Source of the DNA: an uncultured Porphyromonadaceae bacterium
GTDB lineage: Bacteria; Bacteroidota; Bacteroidia; Bacteroidales; Muribaculaceae
NCBI GenBank assembly: GCA_902489275.1
Contig: CABTZK010000002.1
Coordinates: 109,369-173,368 of the forward strand
Length of the DNA stretch: 64,000 nucleotides
Reading direction: 5' to 3'
How positions within the stretch are numbered: position 1 is the stretch's first letter; every line of letters begins with the position of its first letter. Below are positions 26,864 to 35,594 of the stretch, piece after piece. The notes under the pieces were generated by a model. That model was not told where the DNA came from. It did no database searches and was given only the letters and a program-made list of their open reading frames with translations. Made by a program: the position numbers and the translations under genes.

Positions 26864-27610
26864 CTACATGTTCATGCCGCCATCGACTTGGATGACCTGG
26901 CCCGTCACATAGCTCGACCTGTCGGACGCTAAGAAAGTGGCCACGTTGGCAATGTCGTCCACCGTGCCGCCACGGCGCAACGGGATGCGCTCAATCCACT
27001 CCTTGCGCACCTCCTCGGGCAAGGTCTGCGTCATGGCCGTGTCGATAAATCCCGGTGCGATAGCGTTGGCTCTGATGCCACGGCGCCCCATTTCCTGGCC
27101 GATGCTCTTGGCCAGGGCAATGAGTCCCGCCTTCGAGGCTGCATAGTTGGCTTGCCCGGCATTGCCGTGCACCCCCACGACCGATGCCATGTTGATGATG
27201 CTTCCGCCTCGCTGGCGGCTCATGACGGGGATCACCGCGTGGATAAAGTTGAAAGCGCCTTTCAGGTTGACTGCCATCACGGCATCCCATTGCGCCTCGG
27301 TCATCTTGAGCATGAGAGCGTCTTGGGTGATGCCGGCATTGTTCACCAGAATGTCGATGCGCCCAAAATCTTCCTTGATTTGGGCCACAATCTTCTCTGT
27401 CTCCTCAAAATTGGCCACATTACTGGCATAGCCTTTAGCCTTCACGCCACATGCGGCGATTTCCTGCTCCGTCGCCTTCCCACTCTCGTCAATCACAAGG
27501 TCGGTAAACGCAATGCTTGCGCCCTCGCTGGCAAATTTCAATGCGATGGCCTTGCCGATGCCTCGCGCGGCACCCGTGACGAGCGCGACTTTTCCTTCGA
27601 GTAATTTCAT
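26864..27610 (-). CDS. fabG: 3-oxoacyl-[acyl-carrier-protein] reductase
   Basis: A 248-residue short-chain dehydrogenase of the FabG type, reducing 3-oxoacyl-ACP with NADPH in fatty-acid elongation. The cofactor motif TGAARGIG is at residues 12-19, NNAG near 89-92, and the catalytic Ser-Tyr-Lys in MASVVG and YAASKAG. The C-terminus GQVIQVDGGMNM is typical of true FabG proteins. It is a single-gene unit with an unusually long leader (about 105 bases from the predicted start site) containing a small GGCTC/GAGCC hairpin. Confidence 0.93.
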   Translation of the reverse strand: MKLLEGKVALVTGAARGIGKAIALKFASEGASIAFTDLVIDESGKATEQEIAACGVKAKGYASNVANFEETEKIVAQIKEDFGRIDILVNNAGITQDALMLKMTEAQWDAVMAVNLKGAFNFIHAVIPVMSRQRGGSIINMASVVGVHGNAGQANYAASKAGLIALAKSIGQEMGRRGIRANAIAPGFIDTAMTQTLPEEVRKEWIERIPLRRGGTVDDIANVATFLASDRSSYVTGQVIQVDGGMNM

Positions 27611-27721
27611 TTTTAACTTTTTTGTGTTTTTTATTTATTGTTATTCATTGCTCTGCTTCAATGGCTCGCCGAGCCCATGAAACAGCGGCCTGCCCGATTG
27701 CGAGCAGCCACAAATTGGGTG

Positions 27722-27753
27722 CGAAATTACTTATTTTCAAGCAATCTGCCAAA
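27722..27753 (-). promoter_or_regulatory. Promoter of fabG
   Basis: On the minus strand TTTG (27753-27750), 20-base spacer, TAATTTCG (27729-27722), one mismatch from consensus. Confidence 0.55.
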
Positions 27754-27796
27754 TTTGAACACGAAAAGCGTGACAAAAGCGTGTGTGCCAGTTTTG

Positions 27797-27841
27797 CAGA
27801 AAAAAGCGAGAGTCTCGTGGGCGCAGCCAACCGAAACTCTC
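27797..27841 (-). terminator. Rho-independent terminator of the lipoprotein gene
   Basis: On the minus strand GCGAGAGT (27841-27834) pairs with ACTCTCGC (27811-27804), followed by a T6 tract. It ends the transcript of the lipoprotein gene at 27871 before the fabG promoter. Confidence 0.75.
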
Positions 27842-27870
27842 GCGAATGCCTTTTGCTAAAACAATGTGGA

Positions 27871-28359
27871 CTACTTGGATTTCAAGGCGTCGGTCATCTT
27901 GATTTCGTCTTTTTCTTTCAACACGGTGGTTTCGCCAGACTTCTCAATCATGATATTGAGGTTATCGTTCTGTGCATCGTACACGATGGTTGTGTTGAAT
28001 GCAGGCACACTGTGGGCGCGCCCACCCGAGAGTTTATACACCCCGTTTTCGCTCACGATAGGGGCCTGGGTGTTGAAATTGGCCACGATGGAGTCGTATT
28101 GAGCGCCGGCCAGGGCTTTCACCCGGGCAGTGAATGTTTCGTTTTCCAGCAACTTGGCATCAAGTGCGGTCTTGCCCTCGTTGCCCTTCAAGAGTGCTGC
28201 AAAGGCGGTGTCTTGCTGCTGTTGGGCGGCACTGTCGGGAGCTACAGCGGTGGTGTCGCTGGCGGCGTTGTCGGTTTGGCTATCGGCGGCTTTCTTGCCG
28301 TTGCATGCCACAAGGCTCATGGAGAGTGCGGCGATGCTCAAAATCAATAATTTCTTCAT
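27871..28359 (-). CDS. Small lipoprotein, unknown function
   Basis: A 162-residue lipoprotein: signal peptide MKKLLILSIAALSMSLVAC with lipid Cys19, then a low-complexity Ala/Asp/Thr/Gln linker (about residues 20-52), then a small soluble domain (LLKGNEGKTALDAKLLENET to the C-terminus) that I do not recognise. The domain looks alpha/beta with a conserved-looking Tyr/Asp segment (NTTIVYDAQNDNLNIMI). It has its own promoter and terminator, so it is a single-gene unit. Confidence 0.78.
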   Translation of the reverse strand: MKKLLILSIAALSMSLVACNGKKAADSQTDNAASDTTAVAPDSAAQQQQDTAFAALLKGNEGKTALDAKLLENETFTARVKALAGAQYDSIVANFNTQAPIVSENGVYKLSGGRAHSVPAFNTTIVYDAQNDNLNIMIEKSGETTVLKEKDEIKMTDALKSK

Positions 28360-28401
28360 TTTTTAATAGATTGAAAAATTAATTGTTACTTTTACGTGCT
28401 G

Positions 28402-28430
28402 CAAATGTAGGAATAATTGAAAAAAAACAA
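28402..28430 (-). promoter_or_regulatory. Promoter of the small lipoprotein gene
   Basis: On the minus strand TTG (28430-28428), 18-base spacer, TACATTTG (28409-28402), leader about 37 bases. Confidence 0.6.
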
Positions 28431-28484
28431 GCACGACAATAGGATAAAAGTTAGTTAAAAAGGCTTGGTGAGTGTCATAAAGCG

Positions 28485-29408
28485 TTAGAACCACTTGATT
28501 TTGCGGAAGAGGAAGAAGGCCAGCGCCGAGAAGACGACACATAGGGCGACAATGATCCAGAACGCCCACAGGTGATGCACAAACGGCAACTCGACATTCA
28601 TGCCGTAGACGCTTGCGATAAAAGTGGGAAACATGAGGATGATGGTGGTGGCTGTCATGCGCTTCATCATCACGTTCAGGTTATTAGAGATAATGGAGGC
28701 GTAGGTATCGAGGTTTCCCGACAAGATGTCGCTATAGATATTGACCGTGTTGAGGGCTTGCTTCAACTCGATTTCCACGTCGTTGTAGAGGTCTTGGTCA
28801 AAGAGGGAGGTGTTCTGGAAAAGGGTCCTCAGGCGCAAGATCAGAGCCTCGTTTCCACGCACGGAAGTGTTGAAATAAACGAGACTCTTCTGGATGTTTC
28901 GCAGCCTCAGCAAGTCCTCGTTGAGCATGCTCTCCTCCAAGCGATCCTCGGCCTCGTTGATATCGATATTGATTTGCTTCAGGTATTTCAAGAACCACAC
29001 GGCCGAAGAGAGGATGAGACGCATAATGAGCGCCAGCTTGTTGCCGATGTCAATCTTCTTCATGTAGTTGTACTTAATGAAATCCTCAAAGACCGGGTTC
29101 CCGTAGCAACAAATCGTGACCACTAAGTCGCCATTGGTAATCACGCCAATGGGGATGGTCGAGAAAGGAATATCGTCGTCGCGCGTTTCCTTGGGCACGC
29201 GCAGGACAGTGAGCAGCCACTCCTCGTCGGTCTCGGTGCGTGGTCGCTCGTCGGCATCCGAAATATCGGAAACAAAAGAGCTGGGGACCCCAAGCCGATC
29301 GAGATACTGCAAATCATCGTCGGTGGGCATGGTGACGTTGATCCAGGCTCCCGCCTGCCACTGGCTCACAGGCTTAAACTCCTTGCCAAACAGAAAAAAC
29401 TCTCTCAT
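28485..29408 (-). CDS. CorA-family magnesium/cobalt transporter
   Basis: A 307-residue CorA-type divalent cation channel. The cytosolic N-terminal domain is followed by a long stalk helix (NEAEDRLEESMLNEDLLRLR onward) and two C-terminal membrane helices. The signature selectivity motif YGMN follows the first helix (FIASVYGMNVELPF). The protein ends in a basic FRKIKWF tail. A TTG seven codons upstream opens the frame, but the ATG at 29408 (MREFFLFGKEFK) fits the family. It may carry Mg, Co or Ni; the sequence does not settle which. Confidence 0.92.
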   Translation of the reverse strand: MREFFLFGKEFKPVSQWQAGAWINVTMPTDDDLQYLDRLGVPSSFVSDISDADERPRTETDEEWLLTVLRVPKETRDDDIPFSTIPIGVITNGDLVVTICCYGNPVFEDFIKYNYMKKIDIGNKLALIMRLILSSAVWFLKYLKQINIDINEAEDRLEESMLNEDLLRLRNIQKSLVYFNTSVRGNEALILRLRTLFQNTSLFDQDLYNDVEIELKQALNTVNIYSDILSGNLDTYASIISNNLNVMMKRMTATTIILMFPTFIASVYGMNVELPFVHHLWAFWIIVALCVVFSALAFFLFRKIKWF

Positions 29409-29433
29409 TTTCTCTTTCTTTTTTTTCAAGGTG

Positions 29434-29462
29434 CAAACTTACACATAATTCTCGAATTTCAA
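29434..29462 (-). promoter_or_regulatory. Promoter of the corA-like gene
   Basis: On the minus strand TTG (29462-29460), 18-base spacer, TAAGTTTG (29441-29434). Leader about 20 bases. Confidence 0.6.
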
Positions 29463-29512
29463 TGCGCCTTGCATGTAAGAAATTCATTAAAACTTGCCAG
29501 AGATGGCATTCA

Positions 29513-30382
29513 CTATTGCCCACTCAGGGCATTCACCAGCTTGGCCATCTCTTCCTCCCAATGCTCGCTCATGGGATTAACGGTCACCGTCCTCACGTCA
29601 GTTCCCTGACGAACCGCCCCAGCCAACCGGCTGTCGAACTGGCGTTGCATGACCAAGACCCGGGCGCCTCGCTGGCGCGCCTGGCCAAGACGCGCCTTCA
29701 ACTCGGTCACCGAGGGCTCTTTGCCATTGTCAAGAGCCAGCTGAGTCAAGTTGTAGTCGCGGGCGAAATAGCCAAACGAGGGATGCCACACGACAAACGC
29801 GCTCGCGCGAGTCGACTTCAGGCGCTCGGCGAATTGCGCGTCCAAGCCGTCAAGATGCGCGAGAAGCGTCTTGCAGCGCTTGGTGAAAAATCTCTTCTCG
29901 CTAGGGTAAAGCTCCACGAGAGCCCGCAGCATATTGCCAGCCATGATTTTGGCATTGCGCACCGAGGTCCACACATGGGGGTCGGCTTCCCCATCGCCAT
30001 ACCCGTGCCAGGCAAGGCGAGTGATGCCATTGCTCATGTTGAAAATGTGAAGGCCAGGGTTGTTGATCCTCACTTTTTCCAAGATCGCATACTCGTAGCC
30101 AATCGTGCCCACGGTGAAATAGGCCTGGCTGCGCTCCAGCGTTATCATGTCGGTCATGTTAGGCTCATAGGTCTCGGGGTTGCTCTCGTTGCCCAGCAGG
30201 CTCACCACCTCTACCTTGTCGCCAACGATTTGCTCCAGCAGAAACTTTTCAGGTTGAATGCTCACTGCTATGAGCGGAATCCGCCTTTGGTTGAAACGGC
30301 AACTCGCCGCCACGGTAGCCAGGGCGAGCAGAACAGCCGCAAAAAGGGCAAGGGGCCATATAAAACCAGTCAAGCGCTTCAT
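29513..30382 (-). CDS. ZnuA/TroA-like metal ABC-transporter binding protein
   Basis: A 289-residue periplasmic or lipid-anchored cluster A-I binding protein of the zinc/manganese family. The N-terminal hydrophobic segment ends in a lipobox-like VAASC. Family landmarks are PLIAVSIQPEKFLLEQIVG, the metal-site DPHVWTSV, WHPSFGYFARDY, KEPSVTEL and QRQFDSRLA. The first usual ligand position reads SNPETYEP, without the His seen in ZnuA (NPHEYEP). The usual His-rich loop is replaced by a short WHGYGDGEAD. No permease or ATPase gene is adjacent. The ATG at 30382 lies nine bases from a promoter box, so the transcript is nearly leaderless. Confidence 0.87.
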   Translation of the reverse strand: MKRLTGFIWPLALFAAVLLALATVAASCRFNQRRIPLIAVSIQPEKFLLEQIVGDKVEVVSLLGNESNPETYEPNMTDMITLERSQAYFTVGTIGYEYAILEKVRINNPGLHIFNMSNGITRLAWHGYGDGEADPHVWTSVRNAKIMAGNMLRALVELYPSEKRFFTKRCKTLLAHLDGLDAQFAERLKSTRASAFVVWHPSFGYFARDYNLTQLALDNGKEPSVTELKARLGQARQRGARVLVMQRQFDSRLAGAVRQGTDVRTVTVNPMSEHWEEEMAKLVNALSGQ

Positions 30383-30391
30383 CGGATGGCA

Positions 30392-30422
30392 CAAAGTTAA
30401 TACTCTTTAACAAAATATCCAA
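30392..30422 (-). promoter_or_regulatory. Promoter of the ZnuA-like gene, predicted near-leaderless
   Basis: On the minus strand TTG (30422-30420), 20-base spacer, TAACTTTG (30399-30392), nine bases before the ATG at 30382. Confidence 0.65.
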
Positions 30423-30504
30423 GACAAAGCCACAAATTTTTGTTATTTTTGCGACCTATAAAGAACTTTTGCAGACATTTGTTCCACAAAATTTTGAACC
30501 TACC

Positions 30505-32961
30505 ATGAATATCAAGAAGATGCTCACCATCATGGCGGCGACCGCCACACTGCATGCCCTGGCCCAGGCTCCTGTCGAAGTGCGCTGGGAAATGGGGCAA
30601 AACGGGGCTGCCGAGGGCTGGTACAGCTCGCGATTCGTGATCAAGAACGTGTCGGGGCAGGCGCTTGACGGCCATTGGGCGCTCTATTTTAACCAGTTCT
30701 CACGAAAGGTGCAACTGCCCGAGAACTGCCCGATCGACTTGAAAGAAGTGTCGACAACCTACTACCAAATCACACCAGGCAACACTTACCGCTCCCTCGC
30801 AGCCGGTGACTCGCTGTGCATCGAGGTGCTCTTTAGCGGCACCTTTGTGAACTGCTGCTACTCGCCCATGGGCTTCCACTTCGTGAGAAATGGCGACACC
30901 GCCCACCCCGAGGCGGTCAAGGCCACCTACTCTCGCCTCGACGGGCCCAAGCAATGGCTCGTGCGCAACGACTATCCCAGCGGCGACTACATGTGGGCTT
31001 TCAACGAGACCCTGCAAAGCGGAAAGCGAGTCTTCCACTGCTACGACATCTTCCCCACCCCCAAAAGCGTGAAATTCACGTTTAATGGCGATTGCGACCT
31101 GGGTAAAGGCGTGAATATCGTGTGCGCAAACCCCAAAGTGAGAAAATTCGTCACCTGCGAGCTGCAAAAGCGCGGCGTGGAAGAGAAACCCCAGGGAGGC
31201 GTGAAAATGGACCTGCAAATCAAGCCGTTTGACGAGAACCGAGAAGCCTACCTGCTCGACATTGACGGCAACACCTTGACTGCCGTGGGCGCCAGCGCCG
31301 AGGGGCTCATGAACTCGATGAAGACACTCGTAGCCGCGATTGACCACAACAAGGGTCTCGCGCTGCCAAACGCCGTGATCAACGACGCTCCAGATTTCAA
31401 CTACCGTGGCGTGATGCTCGACATCGCCCGCAACTTCACCACCTTTGAAAACCTGAAACGGCACATCAACCTGCTGGCCTACTACAAACTCAACCGCTTC
31501 CAGTTCCACTTCACCGACGATGAGGCCTGGCGTGTGGAAATCCCTGGGCTGCCAGAACTGACCCAAGTGGCCTCACGCCGAGGGTGCACGCTCGACGAGA
31601 AGGAATACCTGGCCCAAATCTTCGACGGCAACGGGAATCCCGACGACCTCACGCAAAGCGCCAACGGCTACCTGACGCGCCAGCAAATGGTGGAACTGCT
31701 CCAGTATGCCGACGAGCGCGGGGTGACGCTCATCCCCGAAATCGAGACTCCCGGCCACGCTCGCGCCGCTATCGTGGCGATGAAAGCCCGCTACAACAAG
31801 TACAAAGATACCGATAGGGCCAAAGCCGTGGAGTACAAGCTGTGGGACGACAAGGACAGCAGCACGTTCGCCTCGGCGCAAAACTATCGCGACAACGTGC
31901 TCAACCTGGCTCAAGAGGGGGTCTACAACTTCGTGCTCAAAGTGGTGACCGAGTTGCAATCGATGTACCACGACGCAGGGCTGACGCTTGAAACCGTGCA
32001 CTTGGGGGGCGACGAAGTGCCCAAGGGCGCATGGGACCAGTCGCCCGACGTACAAGCCTTCATGGAAGCCCACGGCCTCAACACCGCCCACCAAATGAGC
32101 GAATACTACATCGAGCGCATCACCGATGCCCTCTACCCGCGCGGCATCAAGGTGCAAGGCTGGCAAGAAGTGGGGCTTGACCATAGCGACGCGTTCAATG
32201 CCAAGATGGCGCCGCGCTTTGCCGGCGTGAACGCCTGGAGCACCGTGGGAAAAAGAATCGCAGTCCCCTATACCCTGGCCAATGCCGGATACCCAACCCT
32301 TTTGAGCAATGTGACCAACTTCTACCTCGACATGGCCTATGGCTGGCACCAGTACGACAAAGGGCTGCACTGGGGCGGCGCAGTCGACGAGTATGCCTCG
32401 TGGAGCGCCCAGCCGCTCAACATCTACCGTACCGCCCGCACCGACTACAACGGCAACCCCATCGACCTGAGCCATGCCGCCGACGGCATGCCCGCACTCG
32501 AAAAGCCCGAGAACATAGTGGGCATCGTGGGACCGTTGTGGACCGAGACCATCCGCGACTACGACCAGGTGCAGCTCTACATGCTTCCCAAGGTGCTGGG
32601 GCTGGTGGAGCGCGCATGGAATCCTGCCGTGGAGTGGAATGACGACGAGCAGGGCAGCTTTGAGCAAGCGCGTGCCGACTATAACAACAAAATCGGCATG
32701 AGCGAGCTGCCCCTGCTGGCCAAGCAAGGCTACAACTTCAGGTTAGGGCAGCCCGGCATCAAGGTGGAAGGCGGCATGCTCCACGCCAACAAGCAATACC
32801 CGGGCGAAGTGGTGCGCTACACCCTCGACGGAAGCGAGCCCGACGAGCATTCCACCGCATGGCTCGAAGCCGTTGCCATTGGGCAAGCCAGCGTGGTGAA
32901 AGCCAAGGCTTTCTACCTGGGCAAGCAAAGCGAAACCACCTATCTCTGGCTCAAACCATGA
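30505..32961 (+). CDS. Family GH20 beta-N-acetylhexosaminidase
   Basis: An 818-residue exported hexosaminidase that removes terminal GlcNAc or GalNAc from glycans. In order: a short signal peptide (to about ALAQ, residue 20), an N-terminal CHB_HEX-type carbohydrate-binding domain (VEVRWEMGQNGAAEGWYSSR onward, about 22-165), a GH20b domain, the catalytic barrel (YRGVMLDIARNFTTFENLKR onward) with the catalytic pair Asp503-Glu504 in HLGGDEVPKGAW, and a C-terminal chitobiase-like domain (TLDGSEPDEHSTAW). I start at the ATG at 30505. A TATTTTTG box at 30444-30451 is a likely -7 element. Single gene, not in a SusCD locus. It probably works in the periplasm or at the surface on host or microbial amino-sugar glycans. 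Confidence 0.93.
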   Translation: MNIKKMLTIMAATATLHALAQAPVEVRWEMGQNGAAEGWYSSRFVIKNVSGQALDGHWALYFNQFSRKVQLPENCPIDLKEVSTTYYQITPGNTYRSLAAGDSLCIEVLFSGTFVNCCYSPMGFHFVRNGDTAHPEAVKATYSRLDGPKQWLVRNDYPSGDYMWAFNETLQSGKRVFHCYDIFPTPKSVKFTFNGDCDLGKGVNIVCANPKVRKFVTCELQKRGVEEKPQGGVKMDLQIKPFDENREAYLLDIDGNTLTAVGASAEGLMNSMKTLVAAIDHNKGLALPNAVINDAPDFNYRGVMLDIARNFTTFENLKRHINLLAYYKLNRFQFHFTDDEAWRVEIPGLPELTQVASRRGCTLDEKEYLAQIFDGNGNPDDLTQSANGYLTRQQMVELLQYADERGVTLIPEIETPGHARAAIVAMKARYNKYKDTDRAKAVEYKLWDDKDSSTFASAQNYRDNVLNLAQEGVYNFVLKVVTELQSMYHDAGLTLETVHLGGDEVPKGAWDQSPDVQAFMEAHGLNTAHQMSEYYIERITDALYPRGIKVQGWQEVGLDHSDAFNAKMAPRFAGVNAWSTVGKRIAVPYTLANAGYPTLLSNVTNFYLDMAYGWHQYDKGLHWGGAVDEYASWSAQPLNIYRTARTDYNGNPIDLSHAADGMPALEKPENIVGIVGPLWTETIRDYDQVQLYMLPKVLGLVERAWNPAVEWNDDEQGSFEQARADYNNKIGMSELPLLAKQGYNFRLGQPGIKVEGGMLHANKQYPGEVVRYTLDGSEPDEHSTAWLEAVAIGQASVVKAKAFYLGKQSETTYLWLKP

Positions 32962-33106
32962 CTTGTGCCTTTTCCTCCTTCTCAACGAGACACCTCGTTT
33001 TATTTACGGTTTCACGCCAGCTCCATGCCCGCTTGTCGCGCGCCAGGCTGGCCGTTGCACGGCGCTGCTTTTTTCGTGTAAATAACCATCATGCCCACAG
33101 AAAGGC

Positions 33107-33137
33107 TTGGCTGATTGAGGAATAATGCCTAACTTTG
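33107..33137 (+). promoter_or_regulatory. Promoter of rlmN
   Basis: TTG (33107-33109), 20-base spacer, TAACTTTG (33130-33137). Confidence 0.7.
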
Positions 33138-33174
33138 TAACCTTTTTATGGTTTTGCGCAAAAATAATGACACG

Positions 33175-34218
33175 ATGGAAGTTAAAACGAAACAATTGAA
33201 ACCGTTAGCCGGCATGACACTCACGGAGTTGCAACGCGCCACGAGCACGCTGGGCATGCCCAAGTTCACCGCCAAGCAGCTGGCCCAGTGGATTTACGAG
33301 AAGCGCGCGTCGACATTCGATGAAATGCTCAACATCTCGAAATCTAACCGGCAAAAGCTGCAAGAGCAATACAGCGTCGGGCTTCTCGCTCCCGAGAAAG
33401 CCAGCCGCAGCGAGGACGGCACCGTCAAGTATCTCTTTGACGCAGACAACGGGATGAAGGTGGAAAGCGTGCTCATCCCCGACGAGGACCGGGCGACGCT
33501 GTGCATCTCCAGCCAGAAGGGCTGCCGCATGAATTGCTACTTCTGCATGACGGGCCGCCAAGGCTTCCACGGCAACCTCACAGCCAACCAAATCATCAAC
33601 CAAGTGCTGAGCGTACCCGAGACCCGCACGCTCACCAACGTGGTGTTCATGGGCATGGGCGAGCCGCTCGACAACATCGACGAAGTGCTCAAGGCCATCG
33701 AGATTCTCACCAGCGACTGGGGACTGGCCTGGAGCCCGAAACGCATCACTGTGAGCACGGTGGGCGTGAAGCCCGCACTCAAGCACCTGGTGGAGACCAC
33801 CCAGGTTCATGTGGCGGTGAGCGTGCACAACGCCATCGCCAGCGAGCGCCAGCAAATGATGCCTATTGAGAAAGTCTATCCCATCAAGGACGTGATGGAC
33901 ATGCTGGGCAACTATGACTTTGCCCACCAGCGCCGCCTATCGGTGGAATACATCATGTGGCAATGGCTTAACGACGACATCAAGCACGCCGAGGCCTTGC
34001 GCGAAATCATCCCCAACGCGCACGTGCGCGTGAACCTGATTCGCTACCACATGATTCCCGACCTCCCCAAGCTGCGCACGAGCAGCGACGAGCGCATGGC
34101 CCTGTTCCGCAACTACCTGAACCAGCATGGCATCACCTGCACCATTCGCCGGAGCCGTGGCGAGGACATCTCGGCAGCGTGCGGCATGCTGGCTGGCAAG
34201 GTGAAGAAAACAAAATAG
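33175..34218 (+). CDS. rlmN: Dual-specificity RNA methyltransferase RlmN
   Basis: A 347-residue radical-SAM methyltransferase that makes m2A2503 in 23S rRNA and m2A37 in some tRNAs. The iron-sulfur motif GCRMNCYFC has its cysteines at 117, 121 and 124. NVVFMGMGEPLDNIDEV and the C-terminal SRGEDISAACGML supply the second active-site Cys. The start is debatable: ATG 33148 lies ten bases from the promoter box (nearly leaderless, adding nine residues), while ATG 33175 aligns better with homologues (QLKPLAGMTLTELQ). I use 33175. Single-gene unit. Confidence 0.94.
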   Translation: MEVKTKQLKPLAGMTLTELQRATSTLGMPKFTAKQLAQWIYEKRASTFDEMLNISKSNRQKLQEQYSVGLLAPEKASRSEDGTVKYLFDADNGMKVESVLIPDEDRATLCISSQKGCRMNCYFCMTGRQGFHGNLTANQIINQVLSVPETRTLTNVVFMGMGEPLDNIDEVLKAIEILTSDWGLAWSPKRITVSTVGVKPALKHLVETTQVHVAVSVHNAIASERQQMMPIEKVYPIKDVMDMLGNYDFAHQRRLSVEYIMWQWLNDDIKHAEALREIIPNAHVRVNLIRYHMIPDLPKLRTSSDERMALFRNYLNQHGITCTIRRSRGEDISAACGMLAGKVKKTK

Positions 34219-34283
34219 TGCGGTTGCGCGCGAGGCTCATCCAACTTTTCTAAGCCTTCCTTGCAGTCACGATGCCCATTGAC

Positions 34284-34314
34284 TTGCCAGATTGGCGATT
34301 TTGTTGTAACTTTG
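34284..34314 (+). promoter_or_regulatory. Promoter of pdxA and probably of the following head-group cluster
   Basis: TTG (34284-34286), 20-base spacer, TAACTTTG (34307-34314). The leader is about 72 bases. No separate consensus promoter is evident in the 90 bp before the nucleotidyltransferase gene, so this one may serve all five genes. Confidence 0.65.
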
Positions 34315-34392
34315 GAACAGATTATGTGAAATGGAGGGCCGACACGAGCCAGCAGGCTTGCCTGCCGTGTCACCTAAAATATTGTTACTAAA

Positions 34393-35505
34393 ATGGCAAA
34401 CACGAAAAAAACACGCATTGGCATTACCCAAGGCGACACCAATGGAATTGGCTACGAAGTGATTTTGAAAACGCTCGCCAACCCCGCAATCCTGGAACTT
34501 TTCACCCCCATTATCTACGGGTCGAGCAAGATTCTCGCCTACCACCGCAAGGCCAACAACCTGCCAAGCTATCAAATCAACCACACCAGAAGCGTTGAGC
34601 ACATCAAAGAAAACATGACAAACCTGGTGGAAACCTGCCCCGAGGAAATCAAGATTGAGCTCGGCAAGCCCGACAAGCAGGCCGGTCATGCGGCTTTTCT
34701 TGCCCTTGAGGCTGCTGTGGCCGACTTGAAGAACGGCAAGATCGACGTGCTGGTGACCGGGCCCATCAACAAGGAAAACATTCAAAGCGTGGAATTTGAC
34801 TTCCCCGGCCACACCGAGTACCTTGAGTCGAGCATGGGCGAGGGCAAGAAAGCGCTCATGCTCATGTGCAGCGAGCAAATTCGCGTAGCGATAGTGACCA
34901 ACCACCTCCCCATTGCCGACGTGCCAGCGGCCATCACCAAGCAGGCCATTTTAGACAAAATGCGCATTTTCAACGAGTCGCTCAAGCGCGATTTCAACAT
35001 TTGCGGCCCACGCATCGCCGTGCTGGCGCTGAATCCGCACGCGGGCGAGAACGGGCTGCTGGGGCGCGAGGAGCAGGAGGTCATCCTGCCCGCCATCAAC
35101 CAAGCCCGCGACGAGGAGAAAATACTGTGCTTTGGTCCTTACGCGGCCGACGGCTTCTTTGGCAACCAAATGTACCGCCACTTCGATGGCGTGCTGGCCA
35201 TGTACCACGACCAGGGGCTGGGGCCGTTCAAGACCCTGACCATGAACAGCGGCGTGAATTTCACTGCCGGGCTGCCATTCATCCGCACAAGCCCCGACCA
35301 CGGCACGGGCTACGACATTGCCGGACAAGGAGTTGCCGACGAGAACTCCCTGCGCCAGGCGATTTACACGGCCATCGACATCTTCCGCAACCGCAAGTGC
35401 TACGACGAGACGCACGACAACCCGCTACGCAAGCAATACTTTGACCGCGGCAGGGACAATGTGGTACTCGACCTCACCCACGACGATGCCAACCAGGCCA
35501 AGTAG
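34393..35505 (+). CDS. pdxA: 4-hydroxythreonine-4-phosphate dehydrogenase
   Basis: A 370-residue PdxA enzyme of the DXP-dependent vitamin B6 pathway. It opens with the family signature IGITQGDTNGIGYEVILK and has the metal-site histidines in DFPGHTEYL, AMYHDQGLGPFK and SPDHGTGYDIAG. Length is slightly above the E. coli enzyme because of a C-terminal extension (about residues 345-370). It is the first gene of a plus-strand run leading into the nucleotidyltransferase/ATP-grasp/CDP-alcohol cluster, 90 bp upstream of it. There is no clear metabolic link to that cluster except PLP supply. Confidence 0.94.
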   Translation: MANTKKTRIGITQGDTNGIGYEVILKTLANPAILELFTPIIYGSSKILAYHRKANNLPSYQINHTRSVEHIKENMTNLVETCPEEIKIELGKPDKQAGHAAFLALEAAVADLKNGKIDVLVTGPINKENIQSVEFDFPGHTEYLESSMGEGKKALMLMCSEQIRVAIVTNHLPIADVPAAITKQAILDKMRIFNESLKRDFNICGPRIAVLALNPHAGENGLLGREEQEVILPAINQARDEEKILCFGPYAADGFFGNQMYRHFDGVLAMYHDQGLGPFKTLTMNSGVNFTAGLPFIRTSPDHGTGYDIAGQGVADENSLRQAIYTAIDIFRNRKCYDETHDNPLRKQYFDRGRDNVVLDLTHDDANQAK

Positions 35506-35594
35506 GACAGCAACCACTCACGCCAACTCCCACTGCCCCTAGCGCCCCTGCGTGACCGAGCATGGCTTGGCGACCAGCAAAAACGAGCTAAATT

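Noticed and set aside
27611..27715. A possible riboswitch in the long fabG leader
   Set aside because: Only one small hairpin (GGCTC/GAGCC) is visible, with no T tract, no anti-terminator pairing and no known aptamer pattern.
31573..32727. A long minus-strand open frame opposite the GH20 gene
   Set aside because: Same reason: no domain, no promoter, and the plus-strand gene has intact catalytic residues.
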